This document shows positions 9,137-18,300 of a DNA stretch of 64,000 nucleotides, one piece after another. How positions within the stretch are numbered: position 1 is the first letter of the stretch; the number at the start of each line of letters is the position of its first letter. The position numbers and the translations under genes were made by a program. The notes below the pieces were generated by a model. That model was not told where the DNA came from and did no database searches. It was given only the letters and a program-made list of their open reading frames with translations. Origin of the DNA: Paenibacillus sp. USDA918EY (GTDB lineage: Bacteria; Bacillota; Bacilli; Paenibacillales; Paenibacillaceae); assembly GCF_009870825.1 (NCBI RefSeq), contig NZ_WTWY01000011.1:1-64000 (forward strand), in the 5' to 3' direction.

Positions 9137-9167
9137 AAGGCCAACCGATTGACGGTTGGTCTTTTTT
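9137..9167 (+). terminator. Rho-independent terminator after the propeller/Ig-like gene
   Basis: AAGGCCAACCG pairs with CGGTTGGTCTT and is followed by a T run. Confidence 0.85.
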
Positions 9168-9227
9168 GAAGATATAAGAACGAATACGTTTCGAAGCGAT
9201 GCCTTCCTTATATCTCAAGGAAAATTT

Positions 9228-9280
9228 CCGCTAAGCGCGGTCTGTTTTCTGTGAAAGTACGCCGATAGACGTTTTTCTTT
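9228..9280 (+). repeat. Dispersed intergenic repeat, copy 1
   Basis: A 53-bp element beginning CCGCTAAGCGCGGTCTG and ending AGACGTTTTTCTTT. It matches the reverse complement of 57831-57882 at 46 of 52 positions. It abuts the stop codon of the phosphonate permease gene. The neighbouring 9171-9214 segment is bounded by the inverted repeat GATATAAG/CTTATATC, which may belong to the same structured element. Confidence 0.65.
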
Positions 9281-10099
9281 CTAAATGATCCTTTTTCGTA
9301 TCCAGCCCGAAATCTGATCCGTCAAAACGATGAGCACGATGATGCCGAGCAAAATGATGCCGACCCGGTTCCAGTTCCGCACCTGAAGCGCAAAAATGAG
9401 CGGCGTTCCGATGCCGCCTGCGCCGACCAAGCCAAGCGTCGTGGCGGAGCGGACGTTGATCTCGAACCGGTATAGCGAATAAGAGAGAAACTGCGGAATG
9501 ACCTGGGGCAGGACCGCGTAACGCAGCACCTGCAGCCGGTTGGCGCCCGAGGCGATTAATGCCTCTTGCGGTCCGCGGTCGATGTTTTCGATCGTTTCCG
9601 AGTACAGCTTGCCGAGCATGCCGACCGAATGAATGCCAAGCGCAAGGACGCCTGCAAAAGATCCGGGGCCTACCGCCTTGATAAACAGAATCGCAACGAT
9701 GATCTCCGGAAACACGCGGATGATGCTCAGCACGATTTTGCCGCTGCCGGATACGGCGAGCCTCCGGCTCATGTTCGAAGAAGCCCAGAAGGCAAACGGA
9801 ATGCAGACCACGGCGGCGACCACCGTGCCGAGAATGGAAATGACCAGCGTGTCGAGCAGCCCCCGCAGCAAATCCTCGCCTTCCGGGATGTAGACGAAAG
9901 ACCAGTCCGGATGCAAAAATCCTTGCAAAATGGATTTGGATACGGTCCCGGCCGTACTTTGTATCCCTTCAAAATGCACTCCCTGGACGGCCCAATAGTA
10001 AACGGCGATAACGATCAGGGCGATCACCGCAAAACGGATCCGGGAGCCAAAAGCGGAACCGGATGTTTGTTCGGGCAAGGCGGAATTCGTTTTTTTCAT
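9281..10099 (-). CDS. phnE: Phosphonate-type ABC transporter permease, second copy
   Basis: A 272-residue inner membrane subunit of a PhnCDE-type importer, with about six membrane helices and the BPD permease signature near EALIASGANRLQVLRYAVLPQ. It starts inside the stop codon of the preceding permease gene (ATGA overlap), so translation is coupled. It is a paralogue of the first permease: both share the G-A-N-R-L-Q loop and the ATTLGLVGAGGIG-like end. Together they would form a heterodimeric channel. The substrate (phosphonate, phosphite or a phosphate ester) cannot be told from sequence. It is the last gene of the phn operon, with no clear terminator before the repeat that follows. Confidence 0.92.
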   Translation of the reverse strand: MKKTNSALPEQTSGSAFGSRIRFAVIALIVIAVYYWAVQGVHFEGIQSTAGTVSKSILQGFLHPDWSFVYIPEGEDLLRGLLDTLVISILGTVVAAVVCIPFAFWASSNMSRRLAVSGSGKIVLSIIRVFPEIIVAILFIKAVGPGSFAGVLALGIHSVGMLGKLYSETIENIDRGPQEALIASGANRLQVLRYAVLPQVIPQFLSYSLYRFEINVRSATTLGLVGAGGIGTPLIFALQVRNWNRVGIILLGIIVLIVLTDQISGWIRKRII

Positions 10100-10908
10100 A
10101 GCAGTTTCCTCCGGATGATCGTACTGGCGTAATCGATAACCAGCACGATCGCAAGCGTCAGCAAAATGATGACCGCGGCCCGGTCGTAACGGAACAAACC
10201 GAGCGAACGGTCGAGCAGCAGGCCGATCCCCCCGGCCCCGACGAGCCCGAGGACGGCTGCCGCCCGCACGTTGACTTCAAAGGTATAAAGCAAATAAGAC
10301 ATGAAATAAGGCAGCGCCTGCGGAACGACGGCGTACATGATGATCTGCAGCCGGTTTGCGCCTACGGCGGACATCGCTTCAAGCGGTCCGGGGTCGATGG
10401 CTTCGATCGCTTCGAAGGTGAGCTTGGCGATGATCCCGAACGAAAAAAACACGAGCGCCAGCATGCCGGCAAACGGCCCGATGCCGAACACCGCTACGAA
10501 AATGGCGGCGAACAGCAGGTCGGGAATGGTTCGGATCAGGTTCAGCAGCATGCGCGCCGGAACCGAGACGAATCGGCTGATGCGCAAATTGGATGCGCAG
10601 AGCAGCGCTGCCGGAACGGCGAGCAGCCCGCCCAGCGTCGTGCCGAGAATGGCGACCTGAACCGTTTCCATCATCGGCCCCCAGACCGTGGGCAGGTAGC
10701 TCCAATCCGGGGGGAACATTTCTTGCAGCAGGCTCCCCATCTGCGGCAAACCTACGATCAGCTGATACGGGGTAACGTCCGTCCGGATCGAACAGGCGAC
10801 AAGCACGGCGATAAGGACGATCCAACCGGCGATCTGTTTATATTTGCGCGGCGGCAGCATGTCGGGAGCGGCCGGCCGGAGTGAAGCCGGGGGCGCGGGC
10901 GTCTTCAT
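10096..10908 (-). CDS. phnE: Phosphonate-type ABC transporter permease, first copy
   Basis: A 270-residue membrane permease of the PhnE family with around six helices. The EAA-type cytoplasmic loop is seen at LEAMSAVGANRLQIIMYAVVPQ, and NVRAAAVLGLVGAGGIG lies near the C-terminus. It overlaps the ATPase gene upstream and the second permease gene downstream by 4 bases each (ATGA), a sign of tight cotranslation. Two different permease subunits next to one ATPase and one binding protein is a common arrangement for this transporter class in Bacillales. Confidence 0.93.
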   Translation of the reverse strand: MKTPAPPASLRPAAPDMLPPRKYKQIAGWIVLIAVLVACSIRTDVTPYQLIVGLPQMGSLLQEMFPPDWSYLPTVWGPMMETVQVAILGTTLGGLLAVPAALLCASNLRISRFVSVPARMLLNLIRTIPDLLFAAIFVAVFGIGPFAGMLALVFFSFGIIAKLTFEAIEAIDPGPLEAMSAVGANRLQIIMYAVVPQALPYFMSYLLYTFEVNVRAAAVLGLVGAGGIGLLLDRSLGLFRYDRAAVIILLTLAIVLVIDYASTIIRRKLL

Positions 10909-11675
10909 GACGCACCTCCCAACAGCTCATCCTGCTGCACGGGACGGCCGTAAATTTCGGCAAAGGCTTCGTCGGTCGCTTCTTCCGGCGTCCCGTCGAA
11001 CACCACTTCTCCGGCGCGAAGGCCGATGATCCGCGTCGCGTATTCCCGGGCAAGGTCGATGAAATGGAGGTTGATGACCGTGGTGATGTTCATGTCCCGG
11101 TTGATCCGCTTCAGGTCTTCCATGACCTGGCGCGTGGTCAGCGGGTCAAGCGAAGCGACGGGTTCGTCCGCCAAAATGACCCGGGCTTCCTGCGCAAGCG
11201 CCCGCGCGATCGAGACGCGCTGCTGCTGCCCGCCCGACAGCTGGTCGGAGCGCACGTATGCTTTTTCCCGGATATTGACCCGCTGCAGCGCATCGAGGGA
11301 CAGCTCCACGTCCTGTTTCGGAAACCAGCCGAGCATGGTGCGGAACGTGGAATGGTAGCCGACCCGTCCGGACAACACGTTGCGGATGACGGTCGAACGT
11401 TTGACCAGGTTGAAGCTTTGGAAAATCATGCCGATGTCGCGCCGGATGTGGCGGAGCTGGCTGCCGGAGGCGCGGGTCACCGATTTGCCGTTCACCCGGA
11501 TGTCTCCCGAGGAAATATCCGTCAGGCGGTTGATGCTCCGCAAAAAGGTGGATTTGCCCGCGCCGGACAGGCCGACGATGACGACAAGCTCTCCTTCGCG
11601 GATGGTGAGGTTGATATTGCGGAGCCCAACCGTTCCGTTGGAATAGACCTTCGTTACGTTATCGAATTCGATCAT
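10905..11675 (-). CDS. phnC: Phosphonate-type ABC transporter ATPase
   Basis: A 256-residue ATP-binding subunit that drives the phn importer on the cytoplasmic face. Walker A is GLSGAGKST, the ABC signature is LSGGQQQRVSIA and Walker B is VILADEPVASLDP, in the expected order, and the length is that of PhnC. The start codon has only a weak ribosome binding site, and 132 bases separate it from phnD. That gap contains a stem of about 10 bp (11720-11760) without a T tail, which could lower expression of the downstream genes relative to the binding protein. The last 4 bases overlap phnE. Confidence 0.94.
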   Translation of the reverse strand: MIEFDNVTKVYSNGTVGLRNINLTIREGELVVIVGLSGAGKSTFLRSINRLTDISSGDIRVNGKSVTRASGSQLRHIRRDIGMIFQSFNLVKRSTVIRNVLSGRVGYHSTFRTMLGWFPKQDVELSLDALQRVNIREKAYVRSDQLSGGQQQRVSIARALAQEARVILADEPVASLDPLTTRQVMEDLKRINRDMNITTVINLHFIDLAREYATRIIGLRAGEVVFDGTPEEATDEAFAEIYGRPVQQDELLGGAS

Positions 11676-11807
11676 GGCGAACCAACTTTCTGTAATGGTT
11701 TCGGACGCGAAAATAGATTAGGGCGTCTGCAAAGGGAAACAACACCGCCACAAACTTCATGGACGGTGCTGCCCAAAAGACAGGTATGAATGTGCCGGGA
11801 CTTTACG

Positions 11808-12773
11808 TTACTTGATTTCCTGTCCTACGACTTTTGCGTATTCGCGGACCGGATCGAAATTTTTGTCGTCGCCTGGAGCATAACCTACATGCGTATAGAT
11901 GTCCTTGATGATTTTGGCGCCTTCCTCGTCCTTGGTGATATCGATGAAAGCTTGGCTGATTTTGTCCCTCCAGCTTTGATCCATGTCGCTGCGGACGCTG
12001 ACGGTGTCGTTCGGGATTTTGGCGGTGTAATGGAGGACGCGGGTTTTTTCGAATACGTCCGGAACGTCCTTTTTCACCGTATTGCGGGCATCCTGGAATA
12101 CGGCGACGGCGTCCACCTGATCGTTCAACAGCGCCATGATGGCGGCGTCATGCCCTTTGATCGTTACGCCTTGCACGTCCTTGTCCGGATCGATGCCTTC
12201 TTTTTTCAGCTCGGCGGCCGGGAAAACGTAACCTGCGGAGGAAGTGACGTTCTGCCAGCCGATTTTTTTGCCTTTCAAGTCTTTCAGGCTTTGGATCGGG
12301 GAATCTTTTTTCACGACGATCATCGCTTTGTAGAAATCGACTTTTTCGGTCGTATCCTCGCCGGTTTCGTCCTTGATGCCGTAGCGCTGCGCCTGAAGCA
12401 GAAGGTCGACGGCTTTTTTGTTGTCATGGGCCAGGACGTAAGCGTTCGGCGGCAGGAAACCGACGTCGACCTGTTTGGAAGCCATCGCTTCGACGATGGT
12501 GTTATAATCCGGCGATACGGTGACATGAACCGGAATGCCCAGCTTGTCTCCGAGCAGTTTTTCGAGCGGTTTGGTTTTGGCTTCGAGCGTATCGGCATTT
12601 TGGGACGGCACGAACTGAACGTTCAGCTCTTTCGGCACGTAGCCGGAAGATGCCGCTTCCGCGGTGCCGGACGCCGCGTCCCCGCTGCCGTTTCCGGCGC
12701 TTTTGGAGCCGCATGCGGCAAGGCTGGCTGCAAGCGCCAGCGTCATGCCGATCGCAAGTACTTTTTTAAACAT
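11808..12773 (-). CDS. phnD: Phosphonate-type ABC transporter substrate-binding lipoprotein
   Basis: A 321-residue lipoprotein that captures substrate outside the membrane and delivers it to PhnE. The signal peptide ends in the lipobox LAAC (lipidated C21), followed by a Ser/Gly/Ala-rich linker. The PhnD fold is indicated by VQFVPSQNADTL near the start of the mature domain and the later GWQNVTSSAGYVFP and SVRSDMDQSWRDK segments. GGAGGGG stands before the ATG. It is the first gene of the operon, with a Pho-box-like array and a -10 box (TATGTT, 12839-12844) upstream, which suggests induction by phosphate starvation. Confidence 0.93.
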   Translation of the reverse strand: MFKKVLAIGMTLALAASLAACGSKSAGNGSGDAASGTAEAASSGYVPKELNVQFVPSQNADTLEAKTKPLEKLLGDKLGIPVHVTVSPDYNTIVEAMASKQVDVGFLPPNAYVLAHDNKKAVDLLLQAQRYGIKDETGEDTTEKVDFYKAMIVVKKDSPIQSLKDLKGKKIGWQNVTSSAGYVFPAAELKKEGIDPDKDVQGVTIKGHDAAIMALLNDQVDAVAVFQDARNTVKKDVPDVFEKTRVLHYTAKIPNDTVSVRSDMDQSWRDKISQAFIDITKDEEGAKIIKDIYTHVGYAPGDDKNFDPVREYAKVVGQEIK

Positions 12774-12859
12774 GATGGTCCCCTCCAGAATTTTTTCTAT
12801 GATCCTGGCCGGCTGGGCCGGCTGACAGGATTGAGCGTAACATAGGCGCGGCGAACAAG

Positions 12860-12898
12860 GGTTAACGGAAAGGATGACTTTTGTTGAAATTGCGTAAA
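12860..12898 (-). promoter_or_regulatory. Pho-box-like array upstream of phnD
   Basis: Read towards phnD, four hexamers TTTACG, TCAACA, CATCCT and TTAACC are each separated by exactly 5 bases, giving an 11-bp period. PhoP of Bacillus binds such TT(A/T/C)ACA repeats. Three hexamers fit well and CATCCT is weak. The array lies 15 bp upstream of a possible -10 box TATGTT. Confidence 0.55.
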
Positions 12899-13059
12899 AT
12901 ATGCGGCCTTTGATGTCCGGTTCGGCTTCAGGCTTGCCGCGTGTTTTTCCCGTATATATGGTAGAAACCCGGAATCACCGATTTTACTCCCGCTTAATAT
13001 CCGGGCGGTATAATAGGCGTAACCAAGATCGAATGGAGGATCGAAAAGGAGTGGTGAAC

Positions 13060-15090
13060 GTGAATGGCATTCCGAATGCGAAAGAAGGCAGCCTGCGGCC
13101 GGACGCCGAGGCGATCCTAAAGCTGCGTATTTTGTCCACGACGGATGTGCACGCTTGTCTGATGGACTACGATTATTACCGGGACCGGAAAGACGCTGCG
13201 GTCGGACTGGTCCGGACGGCAACGTTAATTAAAAAGGCAAGGGCGGAGGCTCAAAACTCGCTGCTCGTAGACAACGGGGATTTGATCCAAGGCACGCCGC
13301 TCGGCACGTTTGCCGCGCGCGTCGATCCCGATCGCTCCGGGGCGGCGGGAGGCTGGCTTCACCCGGCGATCCGCGCGATGAACGCGATGGGGTATGATGC
13401 GGCGACGCTTGGCAACCATGAATTCAATTACGGTCTGGACTACTTGGATCAAGTTATCTCCGGCGCCGCTTTTCCTTACGTCAACGCCAATATATACGTG
13501 CATGAAGCGGAGGCCGGAAGGAAGTTTGCCGTCAACCGCTACCGGCCGTACGCGATCGTCACGAAAACCTGTCTGGACAGCACGGGACAACCGCATGATA
13601 TCCGCATCGGCTTCATCGGTTTTGTACCGCCGCAAATTATGGATTGGGATCAAGGGCATTTGGATGGGAAAGTGCAGGTGAAAGACATGGTTCTGTCCGC
13701 GCTTGAGTGGATTCCCCAAATGAAAGAGGAAGGGGCGGACGTCATTGTGGCGCTTGCGCATAGCGGTTTTGACGCCGGCGTGTCCTTGAAGGATCACGAC
13801 GCCGAAAACGCGGTGCTGCCCCTCAGCCTGGTTCCGGGGATCGATGCCATCGCCTTTTCCCATACGCATCGGACGTTTCCGGCACGGGATTTCGCTTCGC
13901 TGGATGCAACCTTTAAAAGGACGGACGGGACGCCGCTGCCGGCCGTCGACTGGCAGGAGGGGACCATCAACGGATTGCCCGCGGTCCAAGCCGGCTATGG
14001 CGGATCGATGCTTGGAATCATCGACTTGTCGCTGCGGCGCGTGAACGGAAGATGGCAGGCGGCGGATGGAAGATCGATGATCCGGGAGATTCGCGGCGGG
14101 TCGGAAGGAACCGGGCCTGCGGAGCCTGATTCCGAAATTGTCGGGCTTTTGCGGCAAGCGCATCAACAAACGGTGGCTTATGCCAACGCTCCCATCGGAC
14201 GAACGGAAACGCCTTTGCATACCTATTTTTCCCTCGTGCACGCGGATGCGTCCATCCAACTGCTGAATCATGCCCAAATAGCGCATGCCCGCCGCCGGAT
14301 CGCTTCGTCCGCGCCGGATCTGGGGCATCTTCCCGTGCTTTCGGCCTCGTCGCCGTTTAAAGCCGGACGGAACGGCCCAAACGATTACGCGGAGATCCCG
14401 GCCGGACCGATTGCGATCCGCAGCGCCGCAGAGCTGTATTTGTTCGAAAATACCATCAAAGCGGTCAAAATAAGCGGGGCCGCCTTGAAGGAATGGCTTG
14501 AAATGTCGGTCGGCATATATAACCGGATCGATCCGGACGAAACCGGGGAGCAGCCGTTGCTGAACCCGGCGTTTCCCGCCTTCAACTTTGACGTCATCGG
14601 CGGCGTCGCCTATCGGGTGAACGTCGCCCGGCCGGCAAAATACGGCCTTGACGGCATGCTGCTGGACCCAAGCGCGGGCCGGATCGAGGACTTGCGGCAC
14701 GAAGGCCGTCCGGTGGAGCCGGAGCAGCAATTCATCGTGGTGACGAGCAATTACCGGGTCTCGAGCGGTATTGTGCCGGGGCTGCGCGAGGCCGAACTCG
14801 TGCTGGATTCCGCCGACGAAAACCGGCAGGCGCTGATCGACTATATTGCGGAACAAGGCTTGCTTAAGGCAAGACCGGAGGAAAACTGGAGTTTCACGCG
14901 CGTCGCAAAACCGGTTAACGTCACCTTCACGGCCTCTCCGGAAGCGGCCAAATATACCGGAGATGTTCCGGGTATCTCGTATACGGGGCGGACCGATGCG
15001 CGGGGTTACGGCATTTACCGCATCGACCTTGGCGTCAGAGAGGCAGCTGAAGCTGCAGCCGTTTCCGGACGAACGGATGTTTCGCCATAA
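13060..15090 (+). CDS. 5'-nucleotidase / 2',3'-cyclic nucleotide phosphodiesterase family enzyme (CpdB/YfkN-like)
   Basis: A 676-residue metallophosphoesterase expected to release phosphate from nucleotides or cyclic nucleotides. I start it at GTG 13060, 7 bases after AAAAGGAG. The metal-binding motifs are in order: STTDVHA, VDNGDLIQG, TLGNHEFNYG, VALAHSGFD and FSHTHRTF. The second half is the substrate-specificity 5'-nucleotidase C-terminal domain (with YLFENTIKAVKISG and VVTSNYRVSSG). CpdB and YfkN are normally exported, but no signal peptide or wall anchor is visible here. A consensus -10 TATAAT lies at 13009-13014. It is divergent from phnD, which fits a phosphate-scavenging pair. Confidence 0.87.
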   Translation: MNGIPNAKEGSLRPDAEAILKLRILSTTDVHACLMDYDYYRDRKDAAVGLVRTATLIKKARAEAQNSLLVDNGDLIQGTPLGTFAARVDPDRSGAAGGWLHPAIRAMNAMGYDAATLGNHEFNYGLDYLDQVISGAAFPYVNANIYVHEAEAGRKFAVNRYRPYAIVTKTCLDSTGQPHDIRIGFIGFVPPQIMDWDQGHLDGKVQVKDMVLSALEWIPQMKEEGADVIVALAHSGFDAGVSLKDHDAENAVLPLSLVPGIDAIAFSHTHRTFPARDFASLDATFKRTDGTPLPAVDWQEGTINGLPAVQAGYGGSMLGIIDLSLRRVNGRWQAADGRSMIREIRGGSEGTGPAEPDSEIVGLLRQAHQQTVAYANAPIGRTETPLHTYFSLVHADASIQLLNHAQIAHARRRIASSAPDLGHLPVLSASSPFKAGRNGPNDYAEIPAGPIAIRSAAELYLFENTIKAVKISGAALKEWLEMSVGIYNRIDPDETGEQPLLNPAFPAFNFDVIGGVAYRVNVARPAKYGLDGMLLDPSAGRIEDLRHEGRPVEPEQQFIVVTSNYRVSSGIVPGLREAELVLDSADENRQALIDYIAEQGLLKARPEENWSFTRVAKPVNVTFTASPEAAKYTGDVPGISYTGRTDARGYGIYRIDLGVREAAEAAAVSGRTDVSP

Positions 15091-15165
15091 ATTCGCAGAA
15101 ACCGACAGGCTTTAGCCGCTTTTCATGTTTGCAATAGTGATCATTTCCCAAATCGTTACGAAACG

Positions 15166-15203
15166 CAGAGGTTCCGGATGTCTCGAGACCTCTGTATTTT
15201 TTT
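15166..15203 (+). terminator. Rho-independent terminator after the nucleotidase gene
   Basis: CAGAGGT pairs with ACCTCTG and is followed by TATTTTTTT. The remaining bases to 15390 contain AT-rich promoter-like sequence but no gene. Confidence 0.8.
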
Positions 15204-15390
15204 GCAAAGATAAGGATTAAGCCGCTTATGCCCCCGTCTTTTCTATTATAAAATCCTACTACCAAACTGCTGGGGGCGATCTTATGAGTGCGGTATAAGA
15301 TTTTACAGATTCAGCAAATTGCAATAATAAAGGGGTGCTACTTTTAAGGGGATCAAGATTTTGATAAGAAATCGGGGAGGTAGAAGAGGA

Positions 15391-18300
15391 ATGAAAACGG
15401 CCAGTCCTTTGAGATTCCGCAGCAGGCAGCTTGCAGGTGCGTTTTTTGCAATGATTTTGATGTTATCCGCCCTGTTCGGCGGCCTGCCGGCGCAAGCGGC
15501 GTCACCGGCGCTTACCGTCGCGCAAGCCTTGGCCAAAAACAACAGCGGCGAAACCGCCACGGTTGAAGGGTATATCGTCGGCGAGGTGTACAATTCCAAG
15601 CTCCTTTTTTCGGGGTTTCAGGACGATTTGAACGTGCTTATCGCAGATTCTCCCGGTGAAACCAATAAGGACAAGCTGATCGATGTCCAGGTTACCGCGG
15701 GCTACCGCCCGCAAATCGGACTCAAAACGAATCCGGGCAACGTAGGCAAAAAGCTTCAAGTTACCGGCACGCTGACGGCATACAGCGGCATGTCCGGCGT
15801 AAAAAGTCCGACGGCCATGACCTTAGCGGGCGAGTCCGGCGGCGGGGATCCCGGCAACGGCGGCGGAACGCCGGATCCTTCCGACCCCGGCAGCGAAAAT
15901 ATCGGCGTGCCCACGACCCTTCCCGACGGCTCCGGCAAAAAAGTGCTGTTCGACCAAACCCACGGGCAGACCGCAGGCGCTGCCGATTGGGTTATCGACG
16001 GAGCGTTTTCCGATTTTGCGGACGGCCTGAGGGAAGCGCATTTTCAGGTGGACGCGCTCGAAAGAACGCTTCCGATGAATGGGCAATCCTATGACAGCCC
16101 GGCCATCACGCTGAATAAACTGAAGCAATACGACGTGTTTATCATCGGGGAGGCCAACATTCCTTTTAAAACTTCCGAACAAGCCGCCATGCTGCAATAC
16201 GTGAAGGATGGCGGAAGCATCTTCTTCATCTCCGACCATTACAATTCCGACCGGAACCTGAACCGCTGGGATTCCTCCGAGGTCATGAACGGATACCGGC
16301 GCGGCGCTTACGGCGATCCGACCAAAGGGATGTCCTCCGCCGAAGCCGCTTCGGGCGCGATGAAGGACGTGACAAGCACGGATTGGCTGGGGCAAAATTT
16401 CGGCGTCCGGTTCCGTTATAACTCGATCGGCGACGTGACCAAGACGGATGCGGTCAAATACGACCAATCCTTCGGCATCACGGCAGGCGTCAACGACGTC
16501 GAAATGCACAGCGGCTCGACGCTTACGATTCTTGATCCGAAGCGCGTCAAGGGGGTCGTATACCTGCCTCAAAACGTGCCCGGCTGGAACAACGCGGTTG
16601 AAAACAGCGACAAGAAAAACTTCCCGACCGGTGGCGTGTACAAAAACGGCGGCAAAGCCGAAGGACCGTTCGCGGCCATCGCCAAGCTGGAAAAAGGCAA
16701 AGCGGCGTTTATCGGCGACTCCTCGCCGGTGGAGGATGCGAGCCCGAAATACGTCCGCGAAGATAACGGGGGCAAAAAAACGACTTATGACGGCTTCAAA
16801 GGCGAAGCCCAGGACGCCGTGTTCCTCGTTCAAACCGTCAAATGGCTGGCCGTTCACGAGGATTATGAAACGTTCGAAAACCAGGGGATTACGCTGGACG
16901 AGCCGACGCCGCTGCTCGGGGCGCTCGAAGAACCGGCGACTTCGGCCGAAATTCCCGGCACGGAGCCTTGGAACACCCCGGCGGCAGGTTATAAATGGTA
17001 TGATCCTACCACATACAAAGCCGGCTCCTACGGTTCAAGCGGAAGCGGACCGGTCGTGACGATTCCCGATTTGACCACGATCGCCGCCGCAAGAACCGCC
17101 GCGGACAACAGCTACGTGACGGTGCAAGGGGTCATTACGTCCGAACCGGGCATGTTCGGGGGATCGGGTTTTTATCTGCAGGACGGAACCGCAGGCATTT
17201 ACGTCTATCCAAGCAAAGCAACGGGATATCATACAGGCGACAAAATTAAAATTACGGCTCAGAAAACGATCTATAACTCCGAAGCGGAGCTGATGAACGA
17301 GGTTCAAATCGCCAAGCTGGACGACCAGGCAGGCATTCCCGCGCCGACCCCTATCGTTCAGGACGCGGTGAATGAGGGCAATCAGGGCCGGCTTATTACC
17401 CTGAAAAACGCGACCATACGGAATTACGCAACGGTAACCGGTTCGCTGGAATTCGATCTGGTGAACGGAAGCGTGACCAACCGCGTGCGCGTGGACAGCC
17501 GCACGGGGATCAATGCGGATCTGCTGAAGCAGTCGTTTCCGGAAGGGATGAATGTCGACATCACCGGCATTTCGTCCATCTTCAAAAACAATTACCAGCT
17601 GAAGCTGCTGAAACTGGAAGATATCCGGCCGGCGGGAGTCGGCCCGGCCAAAGGCAATACGGCAACGATGACGGGCCCGGCATCGGCTTATGCCGGCTCC
17701 CCGGTCGAGGTGGCGGTTGGCGTCGGTCAACTGACGTATTCTTTTACCGCCATGGACGTCACGATCCAATTTGATCCGTCCAAAATGACGTTTCAAACGC
17801 AAACCGACCAGGAAGGCAATTCCGTTCTCGCTGAAGGAGCCGTCACCCCTTCCAGGGAAGGCTTAAGTCTGCTGGCTGCGGGCATCAAGCCTGAAGCGGG
17901 ACAAATCCGGCTGCTGCTGGCAACCACCGGCGAAGCGCATGCGGTTAAAGACGACGGCGAGCTGTTTAAGCTGCACGGCAAGCTGAGGGAGGATGCGTCG
18001 GGCAGCGCGGATCTGTCGCTGATCGCGTTCACGGCTTCTTCGGACGGCGCTTTGCAGGACATCGACACGGGCGACGCGGCCGTTCATATCCAAGTGGCAA
18101 CGGCCGATCGCAGCGCGCTTTATGCGGCCATCCAGGATGCGCAAAAACTTGCGGATCAGGCCGTAACGGGAACCGAGCCGGGGCAATACCCGCCTTCGGC
18201 CAAATCCGACCTGCTCTCGGCCATTCAAGCGGCCAACGCCGTTTACAATAATGCATCGGCCAGCCAAGAGCAAATCAATGCGGCATTGGCCGCTTTGACA

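Noticed and set aside
9281..12773. Phosphonate C-P lyase or degradation genes
   Set aside because: Only transporter genes are present; none of the phnG-M type enzymes is in the window, so no degradation pathway is claimed.
11790..12845. 351-codon open frame on the plus strand over phnD
   Set aside because: phnD on the other strand has lipobox, family motifs and a good ribosome binding site; this frame has none.
13225..14856. 543-codon open frame on the minus strand
   Set aside because: Antisense to the nucleotidase gene, no start signal and no recognisable domain.
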